From: Rhodospirillaceae bacterium bin65
GTDB taxonomy: Bacteria; Pseudomonadota; Alphaproteobacteria; Bin65
NCBI GenBank assembly: GCA_002238725.1
Contig: MPMX01000018.1
Location: 1 to 64,000 of the forward strand
DNA: 64,000 nt
Direction of reading: 5' to 3'
The stretch's first letter is position 1; each line of letters begins with the position of its first letter. Below the pieces are notes generated by a model, which worked only from the letters and a program-made list of their open reading frames with translations, did not search any database and was not told the DNA's origin. Positions 43,358 through 52,497 of this stretch are shown here, piece by piece. A program made the position numbers and the translations under genes.

Positions 43358-44365
43358 TCACGCCGCGTCGGCGGCGGCCTTCCCGGCGTCGTAGGGGGCG
43401 CTCCAGGCGGTGAGACGGGCCCTGGCGGCGTCGTATTCGCGTTGCAGCTGCGCGACGACCTCGGCGGTCGGGCGGATGTCCTTGACCATGCCGGCGCTCT
43501 GCCCCGCGCTCCAGATGTCGCGCCAGACCTTGCGGCTGGAACCGCCGCCGGAGCCGAAATCCATCTTCGACTTGTCGGCTTCCGGCAGGTTGGCCGGGTC
43601 CAGGCCCGCCGCCGCCACGCTCTTGGCCAGGTAGTTGCCTTTCACGCCGGAGAAGAGGTTGGTGTAGACGATGTCCTCGGCGGTGCTGTCGACGATCATC
43701 TCCTTCTGCCGGTCGAGCGCGTTCGCCTCGGTCGTCGCGATGAAGCGGGTGCCGAGATAGGCGAGATCGGCGCCCATGGCCTGGGCGGCGAGGATCTGGC
43801 CGCCGGTCGCCATGCTGCCGGAGAGGATGACCGGACCGTCGAAGAATTCGCGCACCTCGGCGACCAGCGCGAACGGGCTGAGCGCCCCGGCATGGCCGCC
43901 GGCCCCGGCGCACACCAGGATCAGCCCGTCGGCGCCCTCGGCCAGCGCCTTCTTCGCGTGCCGGATGTTGGTGATGTCGTGGAACACCAGCCCGCCATAG
44001 CTGTGCGCCGCCGGCGCGACATGGGTCGGCGCCTGCAGGCTGGTGATCATGATCGGCGCCTCGTATTTTACGCAGAGTTCGACATCGTGTTCCAGCCGGT
44101 CGTTGGACTTGTGGACGATCTGGTTGACGGCAAAGGGCGCAACCGGCCGGTCCGGATGCTTGGCGGCATACTCTCCCAGCTCGGTCACGATCCGGTCCAG
44201 CCACTCGCCCAGCACTTCCTTCGGGCGGGCGTTGAGCGCCGGGAAAGAGCCGATGATGCCGGCCTTGCACTGCTCGATCACCAGGTCCGGGTTGGAGACG
44301 ATGAACAGCGGCGCGCCGATCAGCGGCAGGGACAGCCGGCCCTTGAGGGCTTCCGGAATGGCCAT
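43358..44365 (-). CDS. Nitronate monooxygenase family flavoprotein, 335 aa
   Basis: An FMN TIM-barrel enzyme of the NMO/2-nitropropane dioxygenase family. GAPLFIVSNPDLV starts the barrel, CAGAGGHAG carries the catalytic His (H158) and FMN phosphate contact, and SGSMATGGQILAAQAMGADL is the second phosphate-binding motif. Many family members are not true nitronate oxidases and act on other substrates. A GGGAG precedes the start. It is 23 bp downstream of the CoA ligase gene and probably cotranscribed. Confidence 0.9.
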   Translation of the reverse strand: MAIPEALKGRLSLPLIGAPLFIVSNPDLVIEQCKAGIIGSFPALNARPKEVLGEWLDRIVTELGEYAAKHPDRPVAPFAVNQIVHKSNDRLEHDVELCVKYEAPIMITSLQAPTHVAPAAHSYGGLVFHDITNIRHAKKALAEGADGLILVCAGAGGHAGALSPFALVAEVREFFDGPVILSGSMATGGQILAAQAMGADLAYLGTRFIATTEANALDRQKEMIVDSTAEDIVYTNLFSGVKGNYLAKSVAAAGLDPANLPEADKSKMDFGSGGGSSRKVWRDIWSAGQSAGMVKDIRPTAEVVAQLQREYDAARARLTAWSAPYDAGKAAADAA

Positions 44366-44388
44366 GATTTCGGGAACTCCCGCTGTTG

Positions 44389-45924
44389 TCAGATCCTGCG
44401 GTCCTTGCCGGCCCAGTACGGGTCGCGCAAATGGCGCTTGAATATCTTGCCCGAGTCTTCCCGCGGCAGCGCATCGTGGAAGGTGACGATGCGCGGCACC
44501 TTGTATCGGGCCAGCCGCCCGGCGACATGGGCGCGGATGGCCTCACCCGTCGCCTCCCCGCTCAGCTCGACGGCGGCGGCGACCGCTTCGCCGAACTCCT
44601 CGTCTGGTATGCCGAAGACGGCGCAGTCGCGCACCGCCGGATGGTCGCCGATGACGCCTTCGATCTCCGACGGATAGATGTTGACGCCGCCGGAGATGAT
44701 CATGTCCTTGCGGCGGTCGCACAGATAGAGATAGCCGTCCTCGTCCCGGTAACCGATATCGCCGTTGGTGAACCAGGCGCCGCCCCTTGTGCCTTCGTCC
44801 AGCTCCGGCCGGTTGCGATAGGTGAACCCGAACGCCGCGTTGAGCTGCATATAGAGTTCGCCTTCCTGCCCCGGCGGCAGGATCGCGCCGTCCGCGCCGC
44901 GCACCTGCACCGGCGTCGTCTCGCGCGGCCTGCCGACCGTGCCCGGCCGGGCCAGCCATTCCTCGCTCGACGCGACCGAGACGATGGCCGCTTCGGTCGA
45001 GCCATAATATTCGTGGATTACCGGCCCCCACCAGTCGATCATCGCCCGCTTGACGCCGGGCGGGCATGGCGCCGCGCCGTGAATGACGTATTTGAGGGAG
45101 GAGACGTCGTATTGCTCCCGCACCTCCTCGGGCAGGCGCAGCAGGCGGCTGAACATGGTCGGCACCATGTGCATCGCCTCCGCCTTGCGCTGCTCGATCG
45201 TGCGCAGCAGGCCTTCGGCGTCGAAGCGCGGCATCAGGAAGAGGTCGCCGTCGAGCGCCAGGCAGCCGGAGGAGTAGGCGAAGGTTGCGCTGTGATACAT
45301 CGGCCCGGTCATGACGGCGTTCATGCCGCTCCACTGGCCGAACGCGTCGGCCATCATCGCGCTGCCGCGCTCGATCGCCTCCGCGCCGGTGGATTCGCGG
45401 GTCACGCCCTTGGGCTGCGCCGTGGTACCGGAGGTGTAGATCATGCTGAAGCGGCCCGCGGGCGGCCCGGCAGCCGGATCGAAGCCTTCGAGCCAGTCAT
45501 CCCAGCGATCGAGACCGTCCGGCGCGCGCGCGGCCTCGTCGGCAATCCGGTAGGCGGCGATCATGGACGGCGACGGCTCGACCGCGAGAATTCGAGCCTT
45601 GTCCGGCACGAAAGGCTGGATTTCGGCCAGCAGATCGGCATGGACGACCAGCACGTCCGCGCCGCAATCGGCCAGGATCGCGCCCACTTCCGCGCCGCGC
45701 AGGTGCCAGTTGACCGGCACGATATAGGCGCCGGCCCAGTTGGCCGCCAGCACCGTCTCCAGGAACGGAATGTCGTTGCGCAGCACCATGGCGACGGCGC
45801 TGCCGGGCCCGAGGCCGAGCGCGCGGAACCCCGCCGCGGCCCGGCGCGCGTTGTCGAAGAGCGCCGCCTTCTCCAGCACCCGGTCGGGCGTCGCGACGGT
45901 TCCGTTCGGGGGGGCGAACGTCAT
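44389..45924 (-). CDS. Acyl-CoA synthetase (AMP-forming), 511 aa
   Basis: IYTSGTTAQPKGVTRES is the nucleotide motif, YGSTEAAI follows, AWFTNGDIGYRDEDGYLYL binds the adenylate, and DRRKDMIISGGVNIYPSEIE is the hinge, with the catalytic Lys in DSGKIFKRHLRD. It belongs to the fatty/bile-acid-type CoA ligases. ATG 45924 has AGGAA upstream. It is only distantly similar to the ligase at 35526, so a different acid is likely. Confidence 0.92.
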   Translation of the reverse strand: MTFAPPNGTVATPDRVLEKAALFDNARRAAAGFRALGLGPGSAVAMVLRNDIPFLETVLAANWAGAYIVPVNWHLRGAEVGAILADCGADVLVVHADLLAEIQPFVPDKARILAVEPSPSMIAAYRIADEAARAPDGLDRWDDWLEGFDPAAGPPAGRFSMIYTSGTTAQPKGVTRESTGAEAIERGSAMMADAFGQWSGMNAVMTGPMYHSATFAYSSGCLALDGDLFLMPRFDAEGLLRTIEQRKAEAMHMVPTMFSRLLRLPEEVREQYDVSSLKYVIHGAAPCPPGVKRAMIDWWGPVIHEYYGSTEAAIVSVASSEEWLARPGTVGRPRETTPVQVRGADGAILPPGQEGELYMQLNAAFGFTYRNRPELDEGTRGGAWFTNGDIGYRDEDGYLYLCDRRKDMIISGGVNIYPSEIEGVIGDHPAVRDCAVFGIPDEEFGEAVAAAVELSGEATGEAIRAHVAGRLARYKVPRIVTFHDALPREDSGKIFKRHLRDPYWAGKDRRI

Positions 45925-46122
45925 GGCGGTTCCTGCTGGATCGCTTGCGGCCCGCGATACGGCGCAGAGCGCGTCCCGAGCGAAGCCGCGGGGCGCCTGC
46001 CCGCGGCGTCGCGGGCCTCAACCCTAGGCCCCGCTACACTTTTCGGCCCGCTCCCGGTACCGAACGGGGCCGGTCGAACGCCCGGACGCGTCGCAGGCCG
46101 TGACTGTGGCGAGAAATCCGGG

Positions 46123-47667
46123 CTAGCCCTTCGACATCGCATGGGGCAGGACGAAGTTGGCGAAGTGGCCCTTGAACTTCAGGCCCGTCTTGAACACCAC
46201 CGGCTGGACCTGCTGATAGAGCGGGAAGACATAGGCCTTCTCGGCGATATAGCGGTTGACCTTCTGCCAGCCGGCAATCCGCTTGGCCTCGTCCTTCTCG
46301 CCCCACAGCGGGCCGATCATGCCGTCGAGATCCTTGGTGTCCCAGGTCGAGTGCGGCGACGGGCCGAACATGGCGTGGCCGGTCGAGGTCGTCGGATCGC
46401 CGATCGAGTTGCCCCAGTTGTAGAAGGCGGCGGGCGCCAGCTTGTCCTGGGCGCGCAATTCGAAGTGCTTGGCGACCTCGTAGACCTCGATCTCGGCCCG
46501 GATGCCGACCTTGCGCCACATGCCGACGATGGCCTGGATGACGTCGTAGTCCTTGGCGATATATCCGCGGGTCGTCTGGATCTTGAAGGTGACCGGCTTG
46601 TCCTTGGAATAGCCGGATTTCGCGAGCAGCGCCGCCGCGCCCTTCGGATCGTAGGGCGTCTTCACGTTCGGATCGAAGCCGGTGTAGGGCGGCGCCAGCA
46701 GGGTCTCGATGGGCACGCCGTAGCCGCGCAGCAGCCGGTCGACGATGGCCTTCTTGTTGACCGCCATCACCGCCGCCTTGCGCACGTTGATGTCGGTCAT
46801 CGGCTCGACATCGTTGAAGAAGATCATGGCGATGTCGGAGACCGGCGTCGCGACGCCTTCGAGGCCGTCCTTCGCCCGCAGCCGGTCGTATTCCTCGAAC
46901 GGGATGTTGAGGGTGAGGTCCGAACGGCCGCTTTCGATTTCGGCGATGCGCGCCGCCGGATCGGTCACGAACTTGAACACGACGGTCTTGAAGGCCGGCT
47001 GATCGCCCCAGTAGTTGGGGTTCGCCTTCAGACGCACGAAGGAGCCGCGCTGGAACTCGTCCACCGTGTAGGGGCCGGAGCCCATCGGCTGCTTCTCGAA
47101 GCCCGCCTTGCCGACTTTCTTGTAGTGATGCGGCGGCAGGACATAGGCCGTCAGGAACGCCATCCACTTGAACAGGTCCGGCGTATACTGCTTGACGTCG
47201 CCGGTGACGACGTTGCCGTCCGCCTTCAGGTTGGCGACCGAGGCCCAGACGAAGGATACCGGATTGCCGGTCTTCGGGTTGGCGACGCGCTGCAGGTTCC
47301 AGACAATGTCCTGCGCCGTGATCGGTGTGCCGTCCGACCATTTGGCGCCCTGGCGCACTTCCATGCGAATCTTCGTCTTGTCGTCGTTCCAGCCCCACTT
47401 GGTCAGCAGGCCGGGCCGGAAGCTCAGGTCGGCGTTCTGATCGACATACTGGTCGAAAACGCATTTGTAGATCGACATGAGCTGCGGGTTGACCGATGAC
47501 AGGCCGGTCGTCGGATCCCAGGCCGGCAGCGGCACGTGATAGGCGATGGTGAGCGTATCGCCGATCGCCGCCGCCGCGGCATGGCTGAACAGCAGAGAGC
47601 CGAGGCCGGTCGCGGCGCCGGCGGCGCCCGCGGTGTGCAGGAATTGCCTGCGGTCGAGTTGGGTCAT
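46123..47667 (-). CDS. ABC-type peptide/solute-binding protein (SBP_bac_5), Tat-exported, 514 aa
   Basis: The twin-arginine signal is DRRQFLHTAGAAGAATG at residues 5-21, ending in an Ala-rich cleavage region near AAAAAIG. The body has the SBP_bac_5 features LLTKWGWNDDKTKIRMEVRQ, GAKWSDGTPITAQDIVWNL, and a KANPNYWG motif. Such receptors feed peptide, nickel or opine importers. No permease or ATPase gene is adjacent, so it is an orphan here. A GGAGG-like RBS precedes the start. Confidence 0.9.
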   Translation of the reverse strand: MTQLDRRQFLHTAGAAGAATGLGSLLFSHAAAAAIGDTLTIAYHVPLPAWDPTTGLSSVNPQLMSIYKCVFDQYVDQNADLSFRPGLLTKWGWNDDKTKIRMEVRQGAKWSDGTPITAQDIVWNLQRVANPKTGNPVSFVWASVANLKADGNVVTGDVKQYTPDLFKWMAFLTAYVLPPHHYKKVGKAGFEKQPMGSGPYTVDEFQRGSFVRLKANPNYWGDQPAFKTVVFKFVTDPAARIAEIESGRSDLTLNIPFEEYDRLRAKDGLEGVATPVSDIAMIFFNDVEPMTDINVRKAAVMAVNKKAIVDRLLRGYGVPIETLLAPPYTGFDPNVKTPYDPKGAAALLAKSGYSKDKPVTFKIQTTRGYIAKDYDVIQAIVGMWRKVGIRAEIEVYEVAKHFELRAQDKLAPAAFYNWGNSIGDPTTSTGHAMFGPSPHSTWDTKDLDGMIGPLWGEKDEAKRIAGWQKVNRYIAEKAYVFPLYQQVQPVVFKTGLKFKGHFANFVLPHAMSKG

Positions 47668-47709
47668 CGTTTCCTCCCTCGGAAAATGTGTTGTCGGCGG
47701 TAGGCCGGC

Positions 47710-48975
47710 CTATTCGGCGGCTTCCGCCGGGGCGCTTTCGGCCCAGCGTTTCATGAGCGTGTTGGACGGCTGCGTCTCGTCGAGCATCTTGTCCGCCGTC
47801 GCCCGGCCGGCGGCCGGCAGGTCCGCCGCGTCGAGCAGGCCGATCTGGACCAGGACGGAGGCCTGATCCCAGTAGATGTGCTCGTGATAGAGCTTCGGGC
47901 CGCGGAAGTTGATGATGGCGACGAGCGGGATGCGCACCCGCTTGCCGGTCGGCGCCACGCCGGGCAGCATCCAGTCGATCTCGCGGTCGTGGGTGAACTC
48001 GAAGATCATCTCGTCGACCACCCGGTCGGCGCCGACAGTGCGCGACACCGGGATCAGCGCCGTATCGTCCGGGTTCGCGTTGACGAAATGGTTCTTGTAG
48101 AAGCGGTGCAGCTCGGTATAGCCGACGCCGCCGGTCATGGTCGGGATGTGGTTGACGTAGGGCTGCGCCACCATCGTCGCCATCGTGGCGTCGACGTCGC
48201 GGGTCGCGAACTCATAATAGCAGTGCATGTCCCACAGATGCTCGAGGTCGTAGCTGGGGCCCATCGTGCCGCGCAATAGCGCGATGGTGCGGGAATGGGC
48301 CATGCCGGCCGCCGCCTTGTCGTAGCTGACGCGGAAGCGGTTGGCGAAGCCGTGGGGCGCGCCTTCGTAGACGTTGACCAGCACATGGTCCCTGCCGGCG
48401 AAGGCCTCGCGGATCTGTTCGACCGCCTCCATCGGGACATGCTCGTCCTCGCCGCCGAAATGCAGCACCGTCGGGCAGTCGATCCTGTCCTTGAGATCAA
48501 GCTGCTGCTCGATGCGCACGCCGTAGTAGCTCGCCGCCGCGGCGACGCCGCAATGGGCCGCCGCCTGGTAGGCCAGCGCGCCGCCCAGGCAGTAGCCGAG
48601 CGTTCCCACCTGGGTCGCCCCGCCCTTGCCCTGGCCCTTTACCGCGTCCATGCCCTTGAGATGCTCGACGGTCGCGGTCATGTCTTCGACCGACTTGGCG
48701 AAATCGAACCGGCCGAAATAGTCGAACGCCTTCGTGCGTTCGGCATCGGAATAGCCGAGATCGACTCTCGCCTCCATGCGGTGGAACATGTCCGGCGCGA
48801 GGACGACATAGCCTTCTTCGGCGAAATAATCGCAGGTCGCGCGGATCGATTCGTTCACGCCGAAAATTTCCTGCAGGATCATCAGGCCCGGCCCCTTGCC
48901 GCCTTCCGGCAAGGCCAGATAGCCCTGGAATGTGCCGCCGTCTCCGGCGGCAATGTCGATGAATTCGCCGGCCAT
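47710..48975 (-). CDS. Dienelactone hydrolase fused to a SnoaL-like domain, 421 aa
   Basis: Residues 1-240 are a dienelactone-hydrolase alpha/beta-hydrolase: GLMILQEIFGVNESIR, nucleophile C129 in GYCLGG, D177 in GGEDEHVP, and H208 in APHGFAN, the complete Cys-Asp-His triad. Residues about 245-421 are an NTF2/SnoaL-like domain (MHCYYEFATRDVDATMATMV, EMIFEFTHDREIDWMLPGV). GGAGG lies 6 bp before ATG 48975; the longer frame upstream is not used. The fusion suggests channelling between ester or lactone hydrolysis and an NTF2-fold function. It lies 42 bp upstream of the SBP gene on the same strand. Confidence 0.9.
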   Translation of the reverse strand: MAGEFIDIAAGDGGTFQGYLALPEGGKGPGLMILQEIFGVNESIRATCDYFAEEGYVVLAPDMFHRMEARVDLGYSDAERTKAFDYFGRFDFAKSVEDMTATVEHLKGMDAVKGQGKGGATQVGTLGYCLGGALAYQAAAHCGVAAAASYYGVRIEQQLDLKDRIDCPTVLHFGGEDEHVPMEAVEQIREAFAGRDHVLVNVYEGAPHGFANRFRVSYDKAAAGMAHSRTIALLRGTMGPSYDLEHLWDMHCYYEFATRDVDATMATMVAQPYVNHIPTMTGGVGYTELHRFYKNHFVNANPDDTALIPVSRTVGADRVVDEMIFEFTHDREIDWMLPGVAPTGKRVRIPLVAIINFRGPKLYHEHIYWDQASVLVQIGLLDAADLPAAGRATADKMLDETQPSNTLMKRWAESAPAEAAE

Positions 48976-49187
48976 GTCGCTCCTCCCGATGCGCCGCGGC
49001 TGTCTCAGCAGCGCGGCGGCGTGCCGATGCAGTGGTATGGCCGGATCATAGCCCGCCGGTCCGGCGGTGGCGAGGGTGGCTGCGCCCGGCAATCGGACGC
49101 GCCGTTTCGGCATCGGAGCATTTCCGGCTAGCTGGAATTTCCCAAAAAATCCTTGTGTGCCGCCCCGGACGAAGCGCAGCGGAGATC

Positions 49188-49286
49188 CGGAGTCCAGGAG
49201 CCTGCCCTGAGCTTGTCGAAGGGGCCACAGGCGAGGCCTTTCGGGTCGGCCCTTCGGCTTCGCTCAGCGCAGGCTCCTGGGCCCCG
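49188..49286. repeat. Type B palindromic element, inverted pair
   Basis: CCAGGAGCCTGCCCTGAGC...GTCGAAGGG on the left is mirrored by CCCTTCGGCTTCGCTCAGC...AGGCTCCTGG on the right. It lies in the 391-bp gene-free gap between the dienelactone hydrolase start and the Gld operon end. Confidence 0.75.
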
Positions 49287-49366
49287 GATCAGGTCCGGGC
49301 GGCAAGGGCGTTGGTGATTCGACGGCCCGGGTACGCGGGAGCGATGCAGGCGCGCGGTTCCGCCGG

Positions 49367-50500
49367 CTACTCTTCTTTCTTGTCCGGCGTTTCCGCGTCG
49401 CCGGCCTTTTCCTTCGGCGGCGGTTTCAGGATGTCGGCCATGGTGTAGCGCATGAAGCGGGTTACCGTGGAGGAGACCTTGTAGGCCCAGCCGGCCGTCC
49501 GCGCCTTGATCGCTGCCGCTTCCTTGCGGACCGCGTCCGCCGCTTTCAGATCGGAGCCTTTCTTCGGCTTTTCCTTGAGCAGCGCCGCTTCGTCGACGCC
49601 GGCCTCGAAGGTCATCCAGTATTTGTCGTCGTCGTCGGGCTTGCCGGTCCGGGCCAGCGTCGCGGTGACGACCAGGCCGTCGAAGGTCCGGAATACGGCG
49701 CGGCCCGCAGCCTTGCCGGCAAAATCGATCTCGCCCGCCGGCTTGACATCCTCCAGCGTCAGGTTATCGAGGCTCTCGCCGATATAGCGCAGGAAGCGCT
49801 CGCCCTTGATCTCGCGGCCTTCCGGCTTGTTGCGCAGCGTGAATTCGGCGTCCGCGGGTTTGTCCTTTCCGACGATAACCTCTTCGGTTCCGGCGCCGAT
49901 CTGGACGACCTTGCCGATCCGCCCGGTCTTGACGTCGAATATGCTGCGGTCCAACCAGTCGCCGATCTCGGCGGCCAGCTTCGGGTCGCCGACGGCGAGC
50001 CAGCTCTGCTTGTCGTTCGGCAGGCGGACGTAGACCAGCGAACGGCCGAACAGGATTTCCTTGGAATTGCTCTTGCCGACGATCACGTCGGCCACCGTCT
50101 TGTCGCCCGTGAACGCGGTCAGCCGCTTGGACGACGCGCCCTTCCCGGCCGGGTCTTCCAGATCCAGCTTGTCGTAGCGCGCCGGGTCGCTCGTCTTGCG
50201 CTCGAACTGCTTCAGCTGCGAAAGCGATACCAGCGCCTCTTTCACCTTGGCGAAGGTCGCCGGATAGCCGCCCTTCTCCCGGGCGACCCATTTGCCGGCC
50301 TTGCGCTCCAGCGTGAAGCTCTTGCCTTCGGCGGTAATGCGGATGCGGTCCACGGCGTTGACCGCCCCGGCGTCGAGCGCCGGGAAGAACCGGGCGCCGG
50401 CCGACGGGGCCGCCGCGTCGGTAACGGGCCGCAGCGCTATGGCGCCGGCGATCAGCGCGGCGGTAATGCCGGTGAGGACCAGGAAGCCGGTTTTGTTCAT
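49367..50500 (-). CDS. DUF4340 domain protein of a Gld-type ABC system, 377 aa
   Basis: A membrane-anchored protein with one N-terminal helix (FLVLTGITAALIAGAIALRP). Long periplasmic repeats of the DUF4340 type follow: ITAEGKSFTLERKAGKWVAR, DKTVADVIVGKSN, and a repeat with GEIDFAGKAAGRAVFRTF. The tail is Lys/Glu/Pro-rich. DUF4340 proteins are standard partners of GldG-like ABC operons. ATG 50500 starts just before the helix. Last of four leftward genes. Confidence 0.85.
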   Translation of the reverse strand: MNKTGFLVLTGITAALIAGAIALRPVTDAAAPSAGARFFPALDAGAVNAVDRIRITAEGKSFTLERKAGKWVAREKGGYPATFAKVKEALVSLSQLKQFERKTSDPARYDKLDLEDPAGKGASSKRLTAFTGDKTVADVIVGKSNSKEILFGRSLVYVRLPNDKQSWLAVGDPKLAAEIGDWLDRSIFDVKTGRIGKVVQIGAGTEEVIVGKDKPADAEFTLRNKPEGREIKGERFLRYIGESLDNLTLEDVKPAGEIDFAGKAAGRAVFRTFDGLVVTATLARTGKPDDDDKYWMTFEAGVDEAALLKEKPKKGSDLKAADAVRKEAAAIKARTAGWAYKVSSTVTRFMRYTMADILKPPPKEKAGDAETPDKKEE

Positions 50501-50544
50501 GATGGCATGGTCATTGTGGGGCAATCCCGTTTCGAACGGCGCAA

Positions 50545-52494
50545 TCAGGCAGTTTCGTAGCGCCGCCGCCGGCGCCTTGCACGCCAGATGGCGACCAGGA
50601 TGGCAAGCACGGCGATGACCAGCGGGATCAGCGCGATGTTGAAAAACTTGGTTCGCGCTTCCAGCGCATCCACATCCGCGCGCAGGCTGGCGAGCACGGC
50701 GCGCTGCTCCTGCCGGACGGCGATGAACTTGGTCAGATAGCCGGCCAGGGTTTCCTGCTGAGCCTCGGTAAGGACGGTCTTGCCGTCCTCGCTCGCCGAC
50801 CTGGCGTCCGCGATTTTTTTCTGCAGGCCCTCCAGCTCGCGCGCCAGCTCCAGTTGCTTGGCCCGCAGCTTGTCCTGGGACGCCTTGCGCAGATCCTCGA
50901 CCACGGTGAACGGCCGGGCGGGTGCGCCGCGCCCGCGCAGCCCGGCCAGCGGGTTTGCGCCCGTCAGGTCGTCCAGCGCATTGACGACGAAATCGGCATT
51001 GTTGGCGAACGGCGTGTAAACCGCGCCCTCGCCGACAGTCGACGTTTGCGCCCAGAATCCGGTTTCCAGAAAATCGGCATCGGCGACCAGGATGAGGTTC
51101 AGCGGCTTTTGCGTCTTGGCGATGTGCGCCGGTTTCGCCTCTGCCTTGCCGTCATCCTTTTCCGCATTTTCCCCGGCTTCCTTTTTCTTGGCGTCCTCTT
51201 TCTTGGCATCCGGGTCGGCAGGCCGGCCCTTGGGGAAGGCGGTGGCCGCGTTGCCGGTCACGCGCACCGCCAGCGACAGTTTCCTGTTGCCCGGCGCGTA
51301 GGTGCGATAGAGGTCGAGCAGGTCCGGCTCCTGCCGGTAATCCGCCGCCTTGCGCACCATCGCGACGTCGGTCGTCGTCGCCAGCGGCGTAACGGTCGTC
51401 CCGCCGCCCTCGGCCTTGGCCAAATGGCCGGGTATGCCGAAGATCAGCAGCTTGATCCGGGCGGTGACCGGGTCGCCGGCGTTCAGGTCCGGCTCGCTGA
51501 GCTGCACATAGGCGATGTTCGGAACCTTGTAGATGCGGCCCTGCTGGCGAAACTCCATCTCGATGGCGCGCCTGGCGTCGGTCGCCACGGCAGCGCTGTC
51601 GTAGGCGATGCCCCAGGCCTTCAGCAGCTTCGGCAGGTCGGAGCCGGGCGGGACCGGCCCGGCGCCCATGAAGGTCCGGCGGCGCGGAGCGGACAGCGGC
51701 ACCGGATCCACCATGACCAGGGCCCTGCCGCCCTTCAGGACATACTGGTCGATGGCGTAGAGCGTCTTGTCCGACAGGCTCTGCGGATGGAAAATCATCA
51801 GCACGTCGATATCGTCCGGGATGCTGTCCCTGGTCTCGTCGACCGTCTCGACCTCGAACAGCTTCTCGATCTCTTTCATGACCGGCCAGGGCTGCTGCAT
51901 GCCGCCCTGCATGCTGAAAGTGCCGTTGATCGGCAGGCCGGCGATCAGGCCGACCACCTTCTTTTTCACGCCCAGGCTGTGGACCAGCCGGGTGATATCG
52001 TATTCGATGAAGCGCTGCCGCGTCGGGTGGAAGAAGGCGATCTTTTCTTCCGCATCCACCGTGTTGGTGCCGGCGAGGCCGAAATAGACGACCTCGCCGC
52101 TGGCGTCGATCGGAACGCCTTCCATGCCGTAGGCCGCCGCCTTGTCCTCGTCCACCGAATAGGGCTCGGGCCGGTAGGTTTCCAGCCGGATCTTGCCGTC
52201 CGACAACGCGACATACCGGTTGAGCAGATTGCGCACCCGGTCCGCGGCCGCGCCGTAGCTCGGCACCCGCTCGACCAGCGACGGCGACAGGAACAGGCGC
52301 AGCACGATCGGCTCCTGCAGCGACTTCAGTACCCTCTCGGTGCCTGCAGAGAGGGTGAATTCCTTGTCCGCGGTCAGGTCGGCCGAAACGTTGCGGGCCG
52401 CGTTGCCGACAAAGGCGTTGAAGGCGAACAGGAAGATGAAGGCGACGATCAGGGTTGCGACCGTCAGGTTGCGCCGCTCGTTGAAGAACGCCAT
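50545..52494 (-). CDS. GldG-like ABC-system auxiliary protein (ABC_transp_aux), 649 aa
   Basis: An N-terminal helix (about residues 11-32), then a large periplasmic ABC_transp_aux domain: LSAGTERVLKSLQEPIVLRL, SVDEDKAAAYGMEGVPI, and a DIDVLMIFHPQSLSDKTLYA-like segment. A Lys/Glu/Ala-rich low-complexity insert lies near 430-465. A predicted coiled coil at about 560-600 and a C-terminal helix (about 618-640) with a basic tail follow. It works with the permease and ATPase of the same operon. The exported or organised substrate in non-gliding bacteria is unknown. Confidence 0.88.
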   Translation of the reverse strand: MAFFNERRNLTVATLIVAFIFLFAFNAFVGNAARNVSADLTADKEFTLSAGTERVLKSLQEPIVLRLFLSPSLVERVPSYGAAADRVRNLLNRYVALSDGKIRLETYRPEPYSVDEDKAAAYGMEGVPIDASGEVVYFGLAGTNTVDAEEKIAFFHPTRQRFIEYDITRLVHSLGVKKKVVGLIAGLPINGTFSMQGGMQQPWPVMKEIEKLFEVETVDETRDSIPDDIDVLMIFHPQSLSDKTLYAIDQYVLKGGRALVMVDPVPLSAPRRRTFMGAGPVPPGSDLPKLLKAWGIAYDSAAVATDARRAIEMEFRQQGRIYKVPNIAYVQLSEPDLNAGDPVTARIKLLIFGIPGHLAKAEGGGTTVTPLATTTDVAMVRKAADYRQEPDLLDLYRTYAPGNRKLSLAVRVTGNAATAFPKGRPADPDAKKEDAKKKEAGENAEKDDGKAEAKPAHIAKTQKPLNLILVADADFLETGFWAQTSTVGEGAVYTPFANNADFVVNALDDLTGANPLAGLRGRGAPARPFTVVEDLRKASQDKLRAKQLELARELEGLQKKIADARSASEDGKTVLTEAQQETLAGYLTKFIAVRQEQRAVLASLRADVDALEARTKFFNIALIPLVIAVLAILVAIWRARRRRRRYETA

Positions 52495-52497
52495 TGC

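Noticed and set aside
44386-47499. A 1037-codon rightward open frame opposite the CoA ligase and SBP genes
   Set aside because: Arg/His/Asp-rich with no family features. It is the antisense of two clear leftward genes, and long antisense frames are expected at this GC content.
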